Of a DNA stretch of 64,000 nt, positions 1-8,467 are shown piece after piece. Within the stretch, counting starts at the first letter, position 1; each line of letters opens with the position of its first letter. The translations under genes and the position numbers were made by a program. Below the pieces are notes generated by a model. The model was not told where the DNA came from and searched no databases. It saw only the letters and a program-made list of their open reading frames with translations. The stretch is from Firmicutes bacterium CAG:534 (GTDB taxonomy: Bacteria > Bacillota > Clostridia > Lachnospirales > Lachnospiraceae), in the NCBI GenBank assembly GCA_000436115.1, contig FR894536.1, positions 3,586-67,585 on the forward strand, in the 5' to 3' direction.

Positions 1-1020
1 CCCTACACGAACTCCTCGCTCCGTACTGATCAAAAATCCTTTTTCCAGCATTTCCTCATAATTCTCACAGGTTTTATCCACTGTCGGCCAGACAGATACC
101 ATTAATTCAATCCCCATCTCCTGCAGCTCCCGAACCATGGCATCAGGTTCAGGCCAATATACCGGATCAAATTTCCATTCTCCCTGCTTCGGCCAGTGAA
201 AGAAATCAATAACAATCAGGTCAATCGGCAGATTCCTTCTCTTGTATTCTCTCGCCACTTCCAGAAGTTCTTCCTGTGTCTGATAACGGAGTTTACACTG
301 CCAGAAACCCAGCCCATATTCCGGCATCATAGGAACTTTTCCAGCCACTGCCGCATATGCCTCTTCAATTTCTGCAGGCGTATCTCCCGCCACTACCCAA
401 TAATCCAAAACTTTGGTAGAATATGCTTCAAAACTCATGATATTCTTTCCAAACACCGCGCGCCCCACACCCGGATTATTCCATAAAAATCCATATCCCA
501 AAGACGAAATGGCAAAAGGTACACTTGCCTGTGAGTTACGATGTGCCAATTCTAAGTCTAAACCTTTCAGATTCAGATAAGGCTGCTGATACTGCCCCAT
601 TCCGTAAATCCTTTCATCCCTGTCCACGGATTCAAATCTCATAGTCAGATGATAATCTCCTCCCAGTATTGGCTTAAACTCTCGTGCCTCCACTTCAATT
701 GCACTACATTTTCTATCCAGAATATCTCTCCGGTTTCTGCAATATTCTTCTAAAAGCAGTTTACCGTCCGAGTTATAAATCATGATTTTTCCAAGCTTTG
801 TTATTTCAGCGTATATTTTACCATTGATAATCCTGGCTCCCTGCTCTGTATATACAATTTCACAGTCAACATTTCCCCGCTCATGCAATGCCCAATTTTC
901 TTCCGGCATTTTATGCTCTTTTGTGGCACGAACCCGAAGCGCATTCTCTCCCCATGGTTCTATCCACACTTCTTCCGTATCATAATGAAAAATCAATTTT
1001 TCTTTTTTTAAATCCAGCAT
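1..1020 (-). CDS. GH31 family glycosidase, N-terminal 340 residues (3' end outside window)
   Basis: The frame is open from the ATG at 1020 to the window edge, 340 codons, preceded by a GGAGGATG ribosome-binding site. Residues 1-230 form the beta-sandwich N-terminal domain of GH31 enzymes. The barrel begins around residues 233-246 (MPEYGLGFWQCKLRY), followed by IDFFHWPKQGEWKFD near 271-285, as in alpha-xylosidases and alpha-glucosidases. The nucleophile Asp lies further on and is not in the window. No signal peptide is seen, so the enzyme is probably cytoplasmic and acts on oligosaccharides brought in by the ABC transporter encoded just upstream. It is the last visible gene of the minus-strand locus. 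GH31 assignment is secure; alpha-xylosidase versus alpha-glucosidase is not decided. Confidence 0.92.
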   Translation of the reverse strand, partial: MLDLKKEKLIFHYDTEEVWIEPWGENALRVRATKEHKMPEENWALHERGNVDCEIVYTEQGARIINGKIYAEITKLGKIMIYNSDGKLLLEEYCRNRRDILDRKCSAIEVEAREFKPILGGDYHLTMRFESVDRDERIYGMGQYQQPYLNLKGLDLELAHRNSQASVPFAISSLGYGFLWNNPGVGRAVFGKNIMSFEAYSTKVLDYWVVAGDTPAEIEEAYAAVAGKVPMMPEYGLGFWQCKLRYQTQEELLEVAREYKRRNLPIDLIVIDFFHWPKQGEWKFDPVYWPEPDAMVRELQEMGIELMVSVWPTVDKTCENYEEMLEKGFLISTERGVRVG

Positions 1021-1041
1021 ATCTCATCCTCCAATCAAATA

Positions 1042-1893
1042 TTATCCTTTGACTGCCCCACTTGTCATACCACTTACAATATACTTCTGCATAAAAATGA
1101 ATATCAATGCCACCGGAATAATGGTCACTACTGCAAAAGCCGTCAGATAACTCCATTTCGTTCCATATTGTCCCATAAAGTTAAATATCCCAGCTGTAAT
1201 CGGACGTTTTTCCTGATCTAAAATAAATGTCATTCCATATGCAAGATCCCCCCATGCATAAAGGAAGGAAAAAATCGCACAGACCATAACCCCCGGTTTT
1301 GCAATCGGAATTAATATCCTGATAAAAGCGGTAAATTTATTACATCCATCCAGATAAGCCGCTTCCTCCAAATCCTTCGGTATAGATGAAAAATAATTCT
1401 TCAATATCAAAACCGAGAAAGGGATTCCTATTGTTGCATCCGCCAGTACAGCCGCAACCCATGTATTATATACATGCATATTTTTAAACATAATAAACAT
1501 GGGTGTCAGGAGTACTGATACCGGAAGCATCTGTGTGACCAAAAATGACAACAGCATGATTTTTCTTCCCTTGAAGTGATACTTCGCAATTCCATAAGAA
1601 GCCGGCACAGCCAGCAAAACTGCAATCACAGTAGCCCCGACCGATATCAGGAAACTGTTCGCAAAGGAACGGAACATATTAAAATCACCGGTTTCCACCT
1701 GTGCCGCATAAGATTTTGAATTAAGGACATGCGGATAGAAAGTCGGCGGATTCCGGAATATTTCCTGTTCTGTTTTTAGAGAAGTAATAAGCGCCCAATA
1801 AAGCGGAAACAGAAGAATACATAAGATCACTACCGAAACAACACTAAGCAGAATATTCTTTTTTCTTGTTAATCTCTTTTCCTCATCCATCAT
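1042..1893 (-). CDS. CUT1 sugar ABC transporter permease, MalG type
   Basis: A 283-residue inner-membrane permease of the MalG/LacG group. It has a first membrane segment near residues 13-35 and the cytoplasmic EAA loop (EEAAYLDGCNKFTAFIRI, about residues 177-194), which contacts the ATPase. The start ATG at 1893 overlaps the stop of the preceding permease (ATGA), typical of coupled translation of a permease pair, and GGGGAGG lies just upstream. No ATPase gene lies in the locus. CUT1 importers of Firmicutes often share one MsmX-type ATPase encoded elsewhere, and I infer that here. The substrate is unknown, but the neighbouring GH31 gene points to an alpha-linked oligosaccharide. Confidence 0.93.
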   Translation of the reverse strand: MMDEEKRLTRKKNILLSVVSVVILCILLFPLYWALITSLKTEQEIFRNPPTFYPHVLNSKSYAAQVETGDFNMFRSFANSFLISVGATVIAVLLAVPASYGIAKYHFKGRKIMLLSFLVTQMLPVSVLLTPMFIMFKNMHVYNTWVAAVLADATIGIPFSVLILKNYFSSIPKDLEEAAYLDGCNKFTAFIRILIPIAKPGVMVCAIFSFLYAWGDLAYGMTFILDQEKRPITAGIFNFMGQYGTKWSYLTAFAVVTIIPVALIFIFMQKYIVSGMTSGAVKG

Positions 1894-2789
1894 TCTTCCT
1901 CCCCGCTTGTTGTGACTTTAATATAGAAAATACCAACTACCAGCAGGATTGCTAGCAGGACATTGGCAACAGCAGATCCCTTACTGTACTTAAACATTTC
2001 AAACGACAGCTTATAAGAATAAGTCGATAACATATGAGTTGAATTAACCGGGCCTCCGCTTGTCATAACATATACCAGATCATATACTTTAAAAGTATAA
2101 ATAAAGCCAAGAATCAGCACTGATTCAATCGTTGGCTTTAATAACGGGAGCGTGATGTTAAAGAACGTCTGCACCTTATTGGCACCATCAATAGATGCGC
2201 TCTCATACAGTTCTTTCGGAATTGTTGTGAGACCGGTTGAAATCAGTATCATGTTAAACGGAATTCCAATCCACACGTTCGCACAGATCAAAGCAAACAT
2301 TGCCGTTCCCGGAGTGGTCAGCCATTCAATATTTTTATTAATCAAATCAAGGCTTCTCAAAATAAAATTGATAACGCCAATGTCAGTTGCAAACAAAAGT
2401 TTAAACATTAATGCCGTAACCGTAACCGGTATCATCCATGGCACAAGTAAGATTCCCCTGATCGGTTTGGCCAGCGTAAATCTCTGGTTAAAGCAAAGTG
2501 CAAGGAGAAACCCGATCATAAACTGAAAAATCAGACACAGGATCGTATATTTCAGTGTATTGGATAAAGAAGTCTTAAAAACACTGTCTTTAAAAAGCTC
2601 TAAGTAATTATCGAACATGATAAAATTCTTTGTTCCCCGGACAAGATTACCTGCACCTACATCCTGAAAACTCAGAATGATATTGCGTATGATTGGATAA
2701 CCAACAAAAACCAACATATACAGAAAAGCCGGAAAAACAAACAGTATCCCTACATTTTCATACCGGAACATCTTCTTAATTTTCTTCAT
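1890..2789 (-). CDS. CUT1 sugar ABC transporter permease, MalF type
   Basis: A 299-residue permease, partner of the next gene. The chosen start is the ATG at 2789, which gives MKKIKKMFRYENVG after a strong AAAGGAGG. A longer upstream reading has no ribosome-binding site and runs through an RNA hairpin. Six membrane segments are likely, with the EAA loop (ESASIDGANKVQTFFNI) near residues 215-231. It follows the binding-protein gene by 83 bases that carry a stem-loop. Family and role are clear; the transported sugar is not. Confidence 0.93.
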   Translation of the reverse strand: MKKIKKMFRYENVGILFVFPAFLYMLVFVGYPIIRNIILSFQDVGAGNLVRGTKNFIMFDNYLELFKDSVFKTSLSNTLKYTILCLIFQFMIGFLLALCFNQRFTLAKPIRGILLVPWMIPVTVTALMFKLLFATDIGVINFILRSLDLINKNIEWLTTPGTAMFALICANVWIGIPFNMILISTGLTTIPKELYESASIDGANKVQTFFNITLPLLKPTIESVLILGFIYTFKVYDLVYVMTSGGPVNSTHMLSTYSYKLSFEMFKYSKGSAVANVLLAILLVVGIFYIKVTTSGEEE

Positions 2790-2815
2790 GAAAGCACCTC
2801 CTTTAGAGTATAAAA

Positions 2816-2863
2816 ATAGCCGCCACACAGAATATAATGTGTAACCCTCTGCGTGGCAGCTAT
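2816..2863 (-). terminator. Intercistronic stem-loop between binding-protein and permease genes
   Basis: Two 15-base arms, ATAGCTGCCACGCAG and its near-perfect complement, pair with two G-U wobbles around an 18-base loop and are followed on the minus strand by TTTTTA. Such hairpins after the binding-protein gene usually cause partial termination or protect the upstream mRNA, giving more binding protein than permease. The structure is read directly; the effect is inferred. Confidence 0.6.
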
Positions 2864-2872
2864 CTCCCATTT

Positions 2873-4183
2873 TTATTTTACAATACCATCAATTGTTGCC
2901 TGTGCCTGCGCTGCCGCATCTTCCGGTGTTGCCGTTCCTGTGATCACCTGATTGAATGCCAGTGAAATCGCATCAGATACACTCGGCCATTCAGCCAGCG
3001 GGCCTCTTGGCATTGCGTAATTCAGTTCTTCAACAAATGGCTGATAAGGAGAATCTGCTTCAAACTGATTCTCTGCAATCGTCTTATCCGCAGAGATATA
3101 CCCAAATTTATCCATCATGAATTTAACCTTCTCTTCAGATGTCGCATAAGTCAGGAAATCTAAGGCACCTTCTACGTTTCCGCCATTGATCACTGCATAG
3201 TTCTCTCCTCCAAGTACAGAAGAATAGTCAGTATCCTTCGGAATCAGGGTTACTTTCCAGTTCAGATCAGGAGCCTCTGACTGCATAGTAGGAATCTGCC
3301 ATGGCCCATTCTCCATCATTGCCACATTACCTGCAATAAACTGGTTCATAACATCACCCTGCGTCCAGTTAATACATTCTTTACTCATTACTCCTTCATT
3401 GATCAAACTCTGAATAAATGATAAAGCTCTGATACCATTTTCATTATTTATGTCATAAGAAGTAGCTCCTGTTGACCAAAGCCATGGAACAAAGTTGAAT
3501 GTTCCTTCTTCATTCTGTACACTGCAAAGAGCAAGTCCTGTAACGCTGTCAGTTGTCAGTGCCTTTGCTGTAGCCATTAATTCATCCCATGTAGTTGGAA
3601 CTTCACAGCCTGCCTCGCTCAGCATATCCTCATTATAATACAGAGCCAGACAATTTACCCCAAACGGCACGCCATATAATTTTCCATCTACTGTACAGGA
3701 GTTTACGGTTCCTTCATAATAATTTCCAACATCAAATTTTCCGGTTATATCTTCAAAAATTCCCATTTCCACATAAGATGCATGATCCGGTGAATCCAAA
3801 ATGGCAATATCCGGCAGTTCGTCAGCTGATGCGCCAATGGATAACTGTTTCTTAAAATCTGCAAATGGCACATACTTAGCCGTAACTTCATAATTGCCCT
3901 GTGATGCATTATACTCCTGGATGACCTGATCCAATGCAACCTGATGACCTTCCGTCTCCCAATAATACCAGATTGTTACTGCCTCTGCATCACCAGAAGA
4001 TTCTGTTTCCGGAGCAGGCTCCTCTTCACTTCCTTCATTAACCGATGCTTCTTCACCTGCTGTTGTTCCCTCATCAACTGATGCCGCGGAATCTCCAGTA
4101 TTTCCTGATGATCCACATCCTGCGACCAAACTTGCAGTCATTGCTAAAACTGCAAATAATGCGATTATTTTTTTCCTTTTCAT
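2873..4183 (-). CDS. Extracellular sugar-binding lipoprotein of a CUT1 ABC transporter
   Basis: A 436-residue solute-binding protein of the MalE/UgpB cluster. A lipoprotein signal ends in LVAGC with the lipidated Cys at residue 23. It is followed by an acidic, Ser/Glu-rich linker (about residues 24-66), then the two-lobed binding fold starting at VTIWYYWETEGHQVALDQV. It captures a sugar outside the membrane and delivers it to the two permeases encoded downstream. GGAGGAAAGTA precedes the ATG. It follows the two-component genes in the same direction with a 146-base gap, so it may have its own promoter under YesN control. The ligand cannot be read from the sequence. Confidence 0.94.
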   Translation of the reverse strand: MKRKKIIALFAVLAMTASLVAGCGSSGNTGDSAASVDEGTTAGEEASVNEGSEEEPAPETESSGDAEAVTIWYYWETEGHQVALDQVIQEYNASQGNYEVTAKYVPFADFKKQLSIGASADELPDIAILDSPDHASYVEMGIFEDITGKFDVGNYYEGTVNSCTVDGKLYGVPFGVNCLALYYNEDMLSEAGCEVPTTWDELMATAKALTTDSVTGLALCSVQNEEGTFNFVPWLWSTGATSYDINNENGIRALSFIQSLINEGVMSKECINWTQGDVMNQFIAGNVAMMENGPWQIPTMQSEAPDLNWKVTLIPKDTDYSSVLGGENYAVINGGNVEGALDFLTYATSEEKVKFMMDKFGYISADKTIAENQFEADSPYQPFVEELNYAMPRGPLAEWPSVSDAISLAFNQVITGTATPEDAAAQAQATIDGIVK

Positions 4184-4239
4184 TACTTTCCTCCTTACTG
4201 AAACCCTTTTCCATAGTCAGTGTTCCTCTTGATGAATCC

Positions 4240-4268
4240 ATCATACTGCTTTTTATTTCTTTCCAAAA
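4240..4268 (-). promoter_or_regulatory. Possible promoter of the sugar-transporter genes
   Basis: On the minus strand TATGAT (4240-4245) lies 17 bases after TTTTGG (4263-4268), 57 bases before the binding-protein ATG. The -10 is good and the -35 poor, as expected for a promoter needing an activator such as the YesN-type regulator just upstream. Weak evidence. Confidence 0.3.
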
Positions 4269-4329
4269 CGGTAAAAAAATGAAAAAGGATAAATAATCTA
4301 AGCTGACTGCATAGATCTGTTCAGCCAAT

Positions 4330-5862
4330 TTATCGATTCGATTTTCTATACTCGGCAGGCGACATGCCAACACATTCTTTAAATACCCTGGCAAAATACT
4401 TCGCATCTGCATATCCCACTTTTTCCGATATTTCATATTGCCTGAGCTGTGTTCCTATCAACATCTCTTTTGCCTTTGCCAAGCGGTAATTGCGGATATA
4501 AGTACTAAAATTTTCCCCTAATTCTTTATGGAATTGCGTGCCGAGATACTCCTGTGTTAAATTTAACCTGTCTGCAATTTCATTTAATGTAATTCCATCC
4601 GCATAAAACTCATGAATCATACTCTGTGCCTTTTTTACAGCAAGACTCACTGCTCCTGTTTCCTTATCTGAGACATTCATGCAGCAGAGTACTCTTTCAA
4701 AAGTTTTTTCCAATTCACGTTCTGTCTTTGCATTCATAATAGAATCCAAAAGTTTTTTCTGGTCAATGCCTTTATAATCAATGCAGCCAACTTCTTTTGC
4801 AATATTTAAAACAGACCACTGAAAACGCACATAAGATTCTTTTATCTCTTTCGGAGAATAAACATGTCCGTTTAAAAAATAATTATGAAATCTCTGGAGA
4901 ATTTCCCTGACTTTCTCATTTTCTCCCATGCAGATTGCAACCTTAATCTGATTTTCCAATTCCACTGGATAAATGCAGACTTCTGTCTGGACATCTGTTA
5001 TCTGAGGATATGATATTAATATATCCGCGCCTAAAATAATATTCCAGTCCATATATGGAAGAAGTTTCTGATATCCTTCCCTGATCTCGCACGCTCCCGA
5101 TACTTCCAGCATTCCATAACTGACTTTCTGCTTCCTCTCTCCCATGTTCTGAAATAAAATCTGATTCTGATACCAGCGTTCTATCTCCCGCCTGGACGAA
5201 TAACCATAGACCAACGCAATAATTACTTTATCATACTCCATGTCTACCAGACAGTACTTTACTTCTTTCTTCTTTAATATCTGACACATTTCTTTCCGTT
5301 TTCTTTCCCGCTCAGCCTCAAAGCTCTCTCCCAGATAGACGAGCAGCTCTATCAACGGCATATCTTTCTCAATTCCATATTTTTTATCCAGAAAGCTCTC
5401 CATTTCTTCGTCCAATATAGAAGTTCCATATAAAATACCCGATACTATATTTTCCAGGCTTCCCATTGTGTCCGGTGTCCTTTTTTGTTCCTGCTCATAT
5501 AGATTCTGTATTTTCCGAATCGTCCGGACAAATTCCTGAACAACCACAGGTTTAATGATATAATCGCTTACCCCCAGTTTCACAGCCTGCTGAGCGTAGG
5601 AAAATTCCGAATAAGCTGTCAAAACAATTATTTTAGGAAATATTCCTGATTCCTGCATTTTTGTGATCATTTCCAAGCCATCCATAACCGGCATCCTGAT
5701 ATCGGTAATAATCATATCCGGCTTATCTCTTTCTATACAAAGGAGCCCTTCCTGTCCGTTACCCGCAGTACCCGTAACTTCAATTTCGGGAAACATCTTT
5801 TTCATCAATTTGCAAAGCCCCGCTCTGATCAATATCTCATCTTCAATTACAACTGCCTTCAT
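4330..5862 (-). CDS. YesN-type response regulator with AraC DNA-binding domain
   Basis: A 510-residue regulator. The receiver domain covers residues 1-120 with the phospho-acceptor Asp54 in ITDIRMP. A long linker domain follows (about 125-400), and two AraC-type helix-turn-helix motifs end the protein (about 405-508, with LNLTQEYLGTQFHKELGENF and YADAKYFARVFKE). The ATG at 5862 is preferred: GGAGG lies 11 bases upstream, whereas the in-frame GTG at 5874 abuts it. The gene overlaps the end of the kinase gene by 20 bases, so kinase and regulator are translationally coupled. It probably activates the transporter/GH31 genes that follow. Receiver and AraC domains are certain; the targets are inferred. 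Confidence 0.93.
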   Translation of the reverse strand: MKAVVIEDEILIRAGLCKLMKKMFPEIEVTGTAGNGQEGLLCIERDKPDMIITDIRMPVMDGLEMITKMQESGIFPKIIVLTAYSEFSYAQQAVKLGVSDYIIKPVVVQEFVRTIRKIQNLYEQEQKRTPDTMGSLENIVSGILYGTSILDEEMESFLDKKYGIEKDMPLIELLVYLGESFEAERERKRKEMCQILKKKEVKYCLVDMEYDKVIIALVYGYSSRREIERWYQNQILFQNMGERKQKVSYGMLEVSGACEIREGYQKLLPYMDWNIILGADILISYPQITDVQTEVCIYPVELENQIKVAICMGENEKVREILQRFHNYFLNGHVYSPKEIKESYVRFQWSVLNIAKEVGCIDYKGIDQKKLLDSIMNAKTERELEKTFERVLCCMNVSDKETGAVSLAVKKAQSMIHEFYADGITLNEIADRLNLTQEYLGTQFHKELGENFSTYIRNYRLAKAKEMLIGTQLRQYEISEKVGYADAKYFARVFKECVGMSPAEYRKSNR

Positions 5863-7645
5863 GGATGTTCTCACCTCCTGCTATTGGAATCCAAATCCTT
5901 ACTGCCGTTCCCTTTCCCTGTTCACTCTCTATCACAACCTTTACATTTTGCCCGTAATACATATGCAGCCTTGTAATCGCATTTTCCATACCGATATGGT
6001 TTTTATCATCCGTTTTCTTAAATATTCCTTCATTCATCTCCTGTACTTTTTCAGGAGAAATTCCGCAGCCATTATCCGCTATCTCTATTTTTATAAAATC
6101 ATCCTCTCTCTTCATACACATCTGTAAGCGGTGTGCCCTGTCTACTCCTTCAAACCCATGCAGAATTGCATTCTCAACAAATGGCTGTAAAAGCAGTTTA
6201 TGTATTGATAAATTCATAAGTTCCGGTTCCACATCTATATAACATTCAAAAGTATTTTTCAATCTGATCTGCTGAAGAAAAATATACTGCTTTAACCAAT
6301 CAATTTCATCCTTTATTTTTACAATCCCATTACTGTCAGAAATTCCATATCTCAATATCCGGGCAAATGTTGTAATCATATTACTGATCTCATACTCGTC
6401 CTTGTCAATGGCAATCCAATTGATCGTATCCAATGTATTATAAAGAAAATGCGGATTAATCTGCGCCTCCAACGCTGTAATTTCTGCATTTTTCTGCTTC
6501 TCGATCGACTTCTTTAATTTATCCATCATCGAATTGAATTCTTCTGCAATAATCTCTATCTCCGTAGGTCTTCTCTCATCGTACGCCACATGAACCGTTA
6601 AGTCACCTTTTCCTGCCTTTCTCATCATTTCCACTACTCTTTTTATAGAACCTGTCATTCGTGTCACTTGGCTGACCATAATGAGCAAGACCGCCAGAAG
6701 TGAAAGAAATATAATAAAACCCAGCATCTTTTGCTGGACATGAAGCCCCTGGACAAGCTCATCCTGATCTGTTGCATGGATAATTTCCCATCCCGTTTTT
6801 TCATCATGCACCGAATAAATGGACAATTCCCTGTCTGCAAAAAGTTCCGTCTCCCTTGCAATCTGCTGATAAACAATTGCTTTTTCTTCTTCACTTGCAC
6901 ATTTAGCAACAACGTTTTTTCCAACTTCGTTTGAATTTGAGCAGGATACCAGATACCCACTGCCATCCACAATAAAATTCAATCCATTTTCTGCAGGCGT
7001 TCCACAGACTTCTTCCAAAAGTTTTACATCAATACTTACGATAACAATCCCACATTTTTTCTGCACATCCCTATAATCAATGATACGATGTCCTATATGA
7101 AACAAATAGCAGGAATTACTTCCAAAAATCACTTTTTCTCCGGTAGAAAAAAGATGCGTTTTATTATCACTACTGATTTCTTCATATAGTTCCGCCTGGG
7201 ATAAAACAATACTATCCAGCCACGATGTCTGTGTAGTTGATGCCGTCAACTGGTCATAAAATGCAAGTTCTCCGCTTTCAGTAATGATTGCAATTGATTT
7301 CACATAATCTTTTGTATAAAATAATCCCCTCAGCGTTTTTCTGAGCAGTTTCCTGTTATTAGCGACATCCTCACCACCATTGATTTTGTCAACCAATTCT
7401 ACGATATAGTCATCCGTATAAACCTGAAACAGAATATCTTCATAGGAATCCATCCACACATCAAGGCTCACTTTTGTCTGCTCAAGATTTGCTTTTGTCA
7501 TGCTCTCCACATTCTGCTGCACAAGTTTTGATGTATTGTAATAATAAATAATATTTACCAGCAAAATTGGGATTATAGAAGTAATCACAAATGCAGTTGC
7601 TAACTTAATTTTTATACTTTTTCTGTCAAGACTGATGATTTTCAT
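5843..7645 (-). CDS. YesM-type sensor histidine kinase
   Basis: A 600-residue membrane kinase. TM1 is about residues 13-35, a large extracellular sensor region (Cache-like) spans 38-305, and TM2 is about 307-328. A HAMP segment follows (330-385), then the His_kinase domain with His399 in QINPHFLYNTLDTINW, and a GHKL ATPase domain (IEIADNGCGISPEKV, and GKGTAVRIWIP near the end). It should phosphorylate the regulator encoded immediately downstream. GGGGAGG precedes the ATG. In Firmicutes this family senses extracellular sugars directly or through binding proteins; the ligand here is probably that of the downstream transporter (inference). Confidence 0.94.
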   Translation of the reverse strand: MKIISLDRKSIKIKLATAFVITSIIPILLVNIIYYYNTSKLVQQNVESMTKANLEQTKVSLDVWMDSYEDILFQVYTDDYIVELVDKINGGEDVANNRKLLRKTLRGLFYTKDYVKSIAIITESGELAFYDQLTASTTQTSWLDSIVLSQAELYEEISSDNKTHLFSTGEKVIFGSNSCYLFHIGHRIIDYRDVQKKCGIVIVSIDVKLLEEVCGTPAENGLNFIVDGSGYLVSCSNSNEVGKNVVAKCASEEEKAIVYQQIARETELFADRELSIYSVHDEKTGWEIIHATDQDELVQGLHVQQKMLGFIIFLSLLAVLLIMVSQVTRMTGSIKRVVEMMRKAGKGDLTVHVAYDERRPTEIEIIAEEFNSMMDKLKKSIEKQKNAEITALEAQINPHFLYNTLDTINWIAIDKDEYEISNMITTFARILRYGISDSNGIVKIKDEIDWLKQYIFLQQIRLKNTFECYIDVEPELMNLSIHKLLLQPFVENAILHGFEGVDRAHRLQMCMKREDDFIKIEIADNGCGISPEKVQEMNEGIFKKTDDKNHIGMENAITRLHMYYGQNVKVVIESEQGKGTAVRIWIPIAGGENIHEGSCN

Positions 7646-7746
7646 GGTAAACCTCCCCTTATATTATAACAGTCAGGCTCCATAAGAAAATAATAAAAAT
7701 ATGAAAAAGGATGAAAAAACTAAGATTGTTCTCTTATACAACAAGC

Positions 7747-7769
7747 AGAGCACTGTTTTACAGTGCTCT
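7747..7769. repeat. Perfect 9-bp inverted repeat at the broken end of the ParA relic
   Basis: AGAGCACTG and CAGTGCTCT flank a 5-base loop. It lies exactly where similarity to ParA stops. No T-run follows on either strand, so it does not look like an intrinsic terminator. It may be a leftover of the lost element. Function unknown. Confidence 0.5.
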
Positions 7770-7774
7770 CCCAT

Positions 7775-7933
7775 ACAGTCAATGATTATGAAATCATAAA
7801 AATCTCTCAGCTTCTCTACCATAGATTTAAGTATCAGTTCCCTGCTCATTGCATTCACCAGAGATACCTCAATAGCTGACAGTTCAATATTTGCCGGTAT
7901 CAGATCCACGCCTTCCTTATGATGAAGAATCAC
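7775..7933 (-). pseudogene. Fragment of a ParA-type partition ATPase
   Basis: A short open stretch reads ILHHKEGVDLIPANIELS, continuing through SLVNAMSRELILK and ending FYDFIIIDC. This is the internal part of the ParA ATPases found on integrative elements and plasmids of Firmicutes. Walker A and the C-terminal half are absent, and the reading after IIIDC no longer resembles ParA. It is distinct from the complete parA at 13.3-14.1 kb. Next to the tRNA-Arg scars it is best read as a relic of an integrated element. The enclosing frame opens at 7972 but has no convincing ribosome-binding site. Confidence 0.72.
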
Positions 7934-7988
7934 AACAAAACAATAAAAAAACGGCAATGATTTTTCTCTCATTACCGCTAAAATAGAG

Positions 7989-8060
7989 CGTTCCCTATAG
8001 GAATCGAACCTACAATAGAGTCTTAGGAGGACCCCGTTATATCCATTTAACTAAGGGAAC
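7989..8060 (-). tRNA. tRNA-Arg (anticodon CCU)
   Basis: A full cloverleaf can be drawn: acceptor GTTCCCT/AGGGAAC, D-arm GTTA/TAAC with a GG in the loop, anticodon stem GGGTC/GACTC around the loop CTCCTAA (anticodon CCT), and T-stem GTAGG/CCTAT with loop TTCGATT. The discriminator is G and no CCA is encoded. The anticodon stem has one G-U pair. Two further 5' halves of tRNA-Arg(CCU) lie upstream, both ending at the same bases of the anticodon loop. Confidence 0.9.
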
Positions 8061-8149
8061 AAATGCCGTATTTTCGGGCTTTTCAGCCTTTTGGGCTCCG
8101 GCTGCCATGTTTATGAATCCAATCACTTGCGTGATGAATTGCCTCTGTT

Positions 8150-8179
8150 ATTATATATTGATTTTAGTCTTTTTGCAAA
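8150..8179 (-). promoter_or_regulatory. Candidate promoter reading toward the intact tRNA-Arg
   Basis: On the minus strand TTTGCA (8174-8179) is followed 18 bases later by a perfect TATAAT (8150-8155), about 90 bases before the tRNA 5' end. It lies between the second tRNA half and the intact tRNA, so it may be what keeps that copy expressed. Sequence match only. Confidence 0.4.
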
Positions 8180-8227
8180 CTCTAAAATCCAGTTGCGTCT
8201 CACTAAATGGTCTGCACTTAGTTGCCC

Positions 8228-8267
8228 CTTAGGAGGCGGACGCTCTATCCAGCTGAGCTACGGAGAC
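8228..8267 (-). pseudogene. Truncated tRNA-Arg(CCU), 5' half, sequence type B
   Basis: The minus strand from 8267 reads a normal acceptor 5' strand (GTCTCCG), a D-arm (TAGCTCAGCTGGATAGAGCG) and the 5' side of the anticodon arm, then CTCCTAAG. There it departs from tRNA sequence, with no matching 3' anticodon stem, T-arm or acceptor 3' strand. It differs in sequence from the intact copy at 7989-8060, so it comes from a second tRNA-Arg lineage, probably carried by an element. Confidence 0.75.
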
Positions 8268-8428
8268 AACTATGAATTTCCCTTGATTTTACGCGGTTTT
8301 TCGCGTTCCGGTCAAGGTCCCGGTTTATATTCAGAGGCGAAAATCCATTAGAAAAACGCTTAAATCACGATGCCATTCGAACCAAAGTTCAGATTTTTAA
8401 AAATCATTTGGCGCGTGATATCCTTTTT

Positions 8429-8467
8429 CTTAGGAGGCGCTTGTTATATCCATTTAACTATGGGAAC
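8429..8467 (-). pseudogene. Truncated tRNA-Arg(CCU), 5' half, sequence type A
   Basis: From 8467 the minus strand reads GTTCCCATAGTTAAATGG and continues through the D-arm to GCGCCTCCTAAG. It is nearly identical to the 5' half of the intact copy at 7989-8060 but stops being tRNA at the same bases of the anticodon loop. It is probably the original 5' part of the chromosomal gene, separated from its 3' half by insertions. Confidence 0.75.

Noticed and set aside
4200..4220. TGGAAA-AGGG-TTTCA before the sugar-binding gene as a catabolite-repression (CcpA) site
   Set aside because: The spacing is one base too long and the central CG of the cre consensus is missing.
7663..7671. TGTTATAAT as an extended -10 promoter for the first YesM kinase gene
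   Set aside because: The expected start of transcription would fall inside the ribosome-binding site, leaving no usable leader.
8091..8351. 86-codon open frame on the plus strand
   Set aside because: It runs antisense through the truncated tRNA-Arg half (part of its translation is tRNA sequence), has no ribosome-binding site and resembles nothing.
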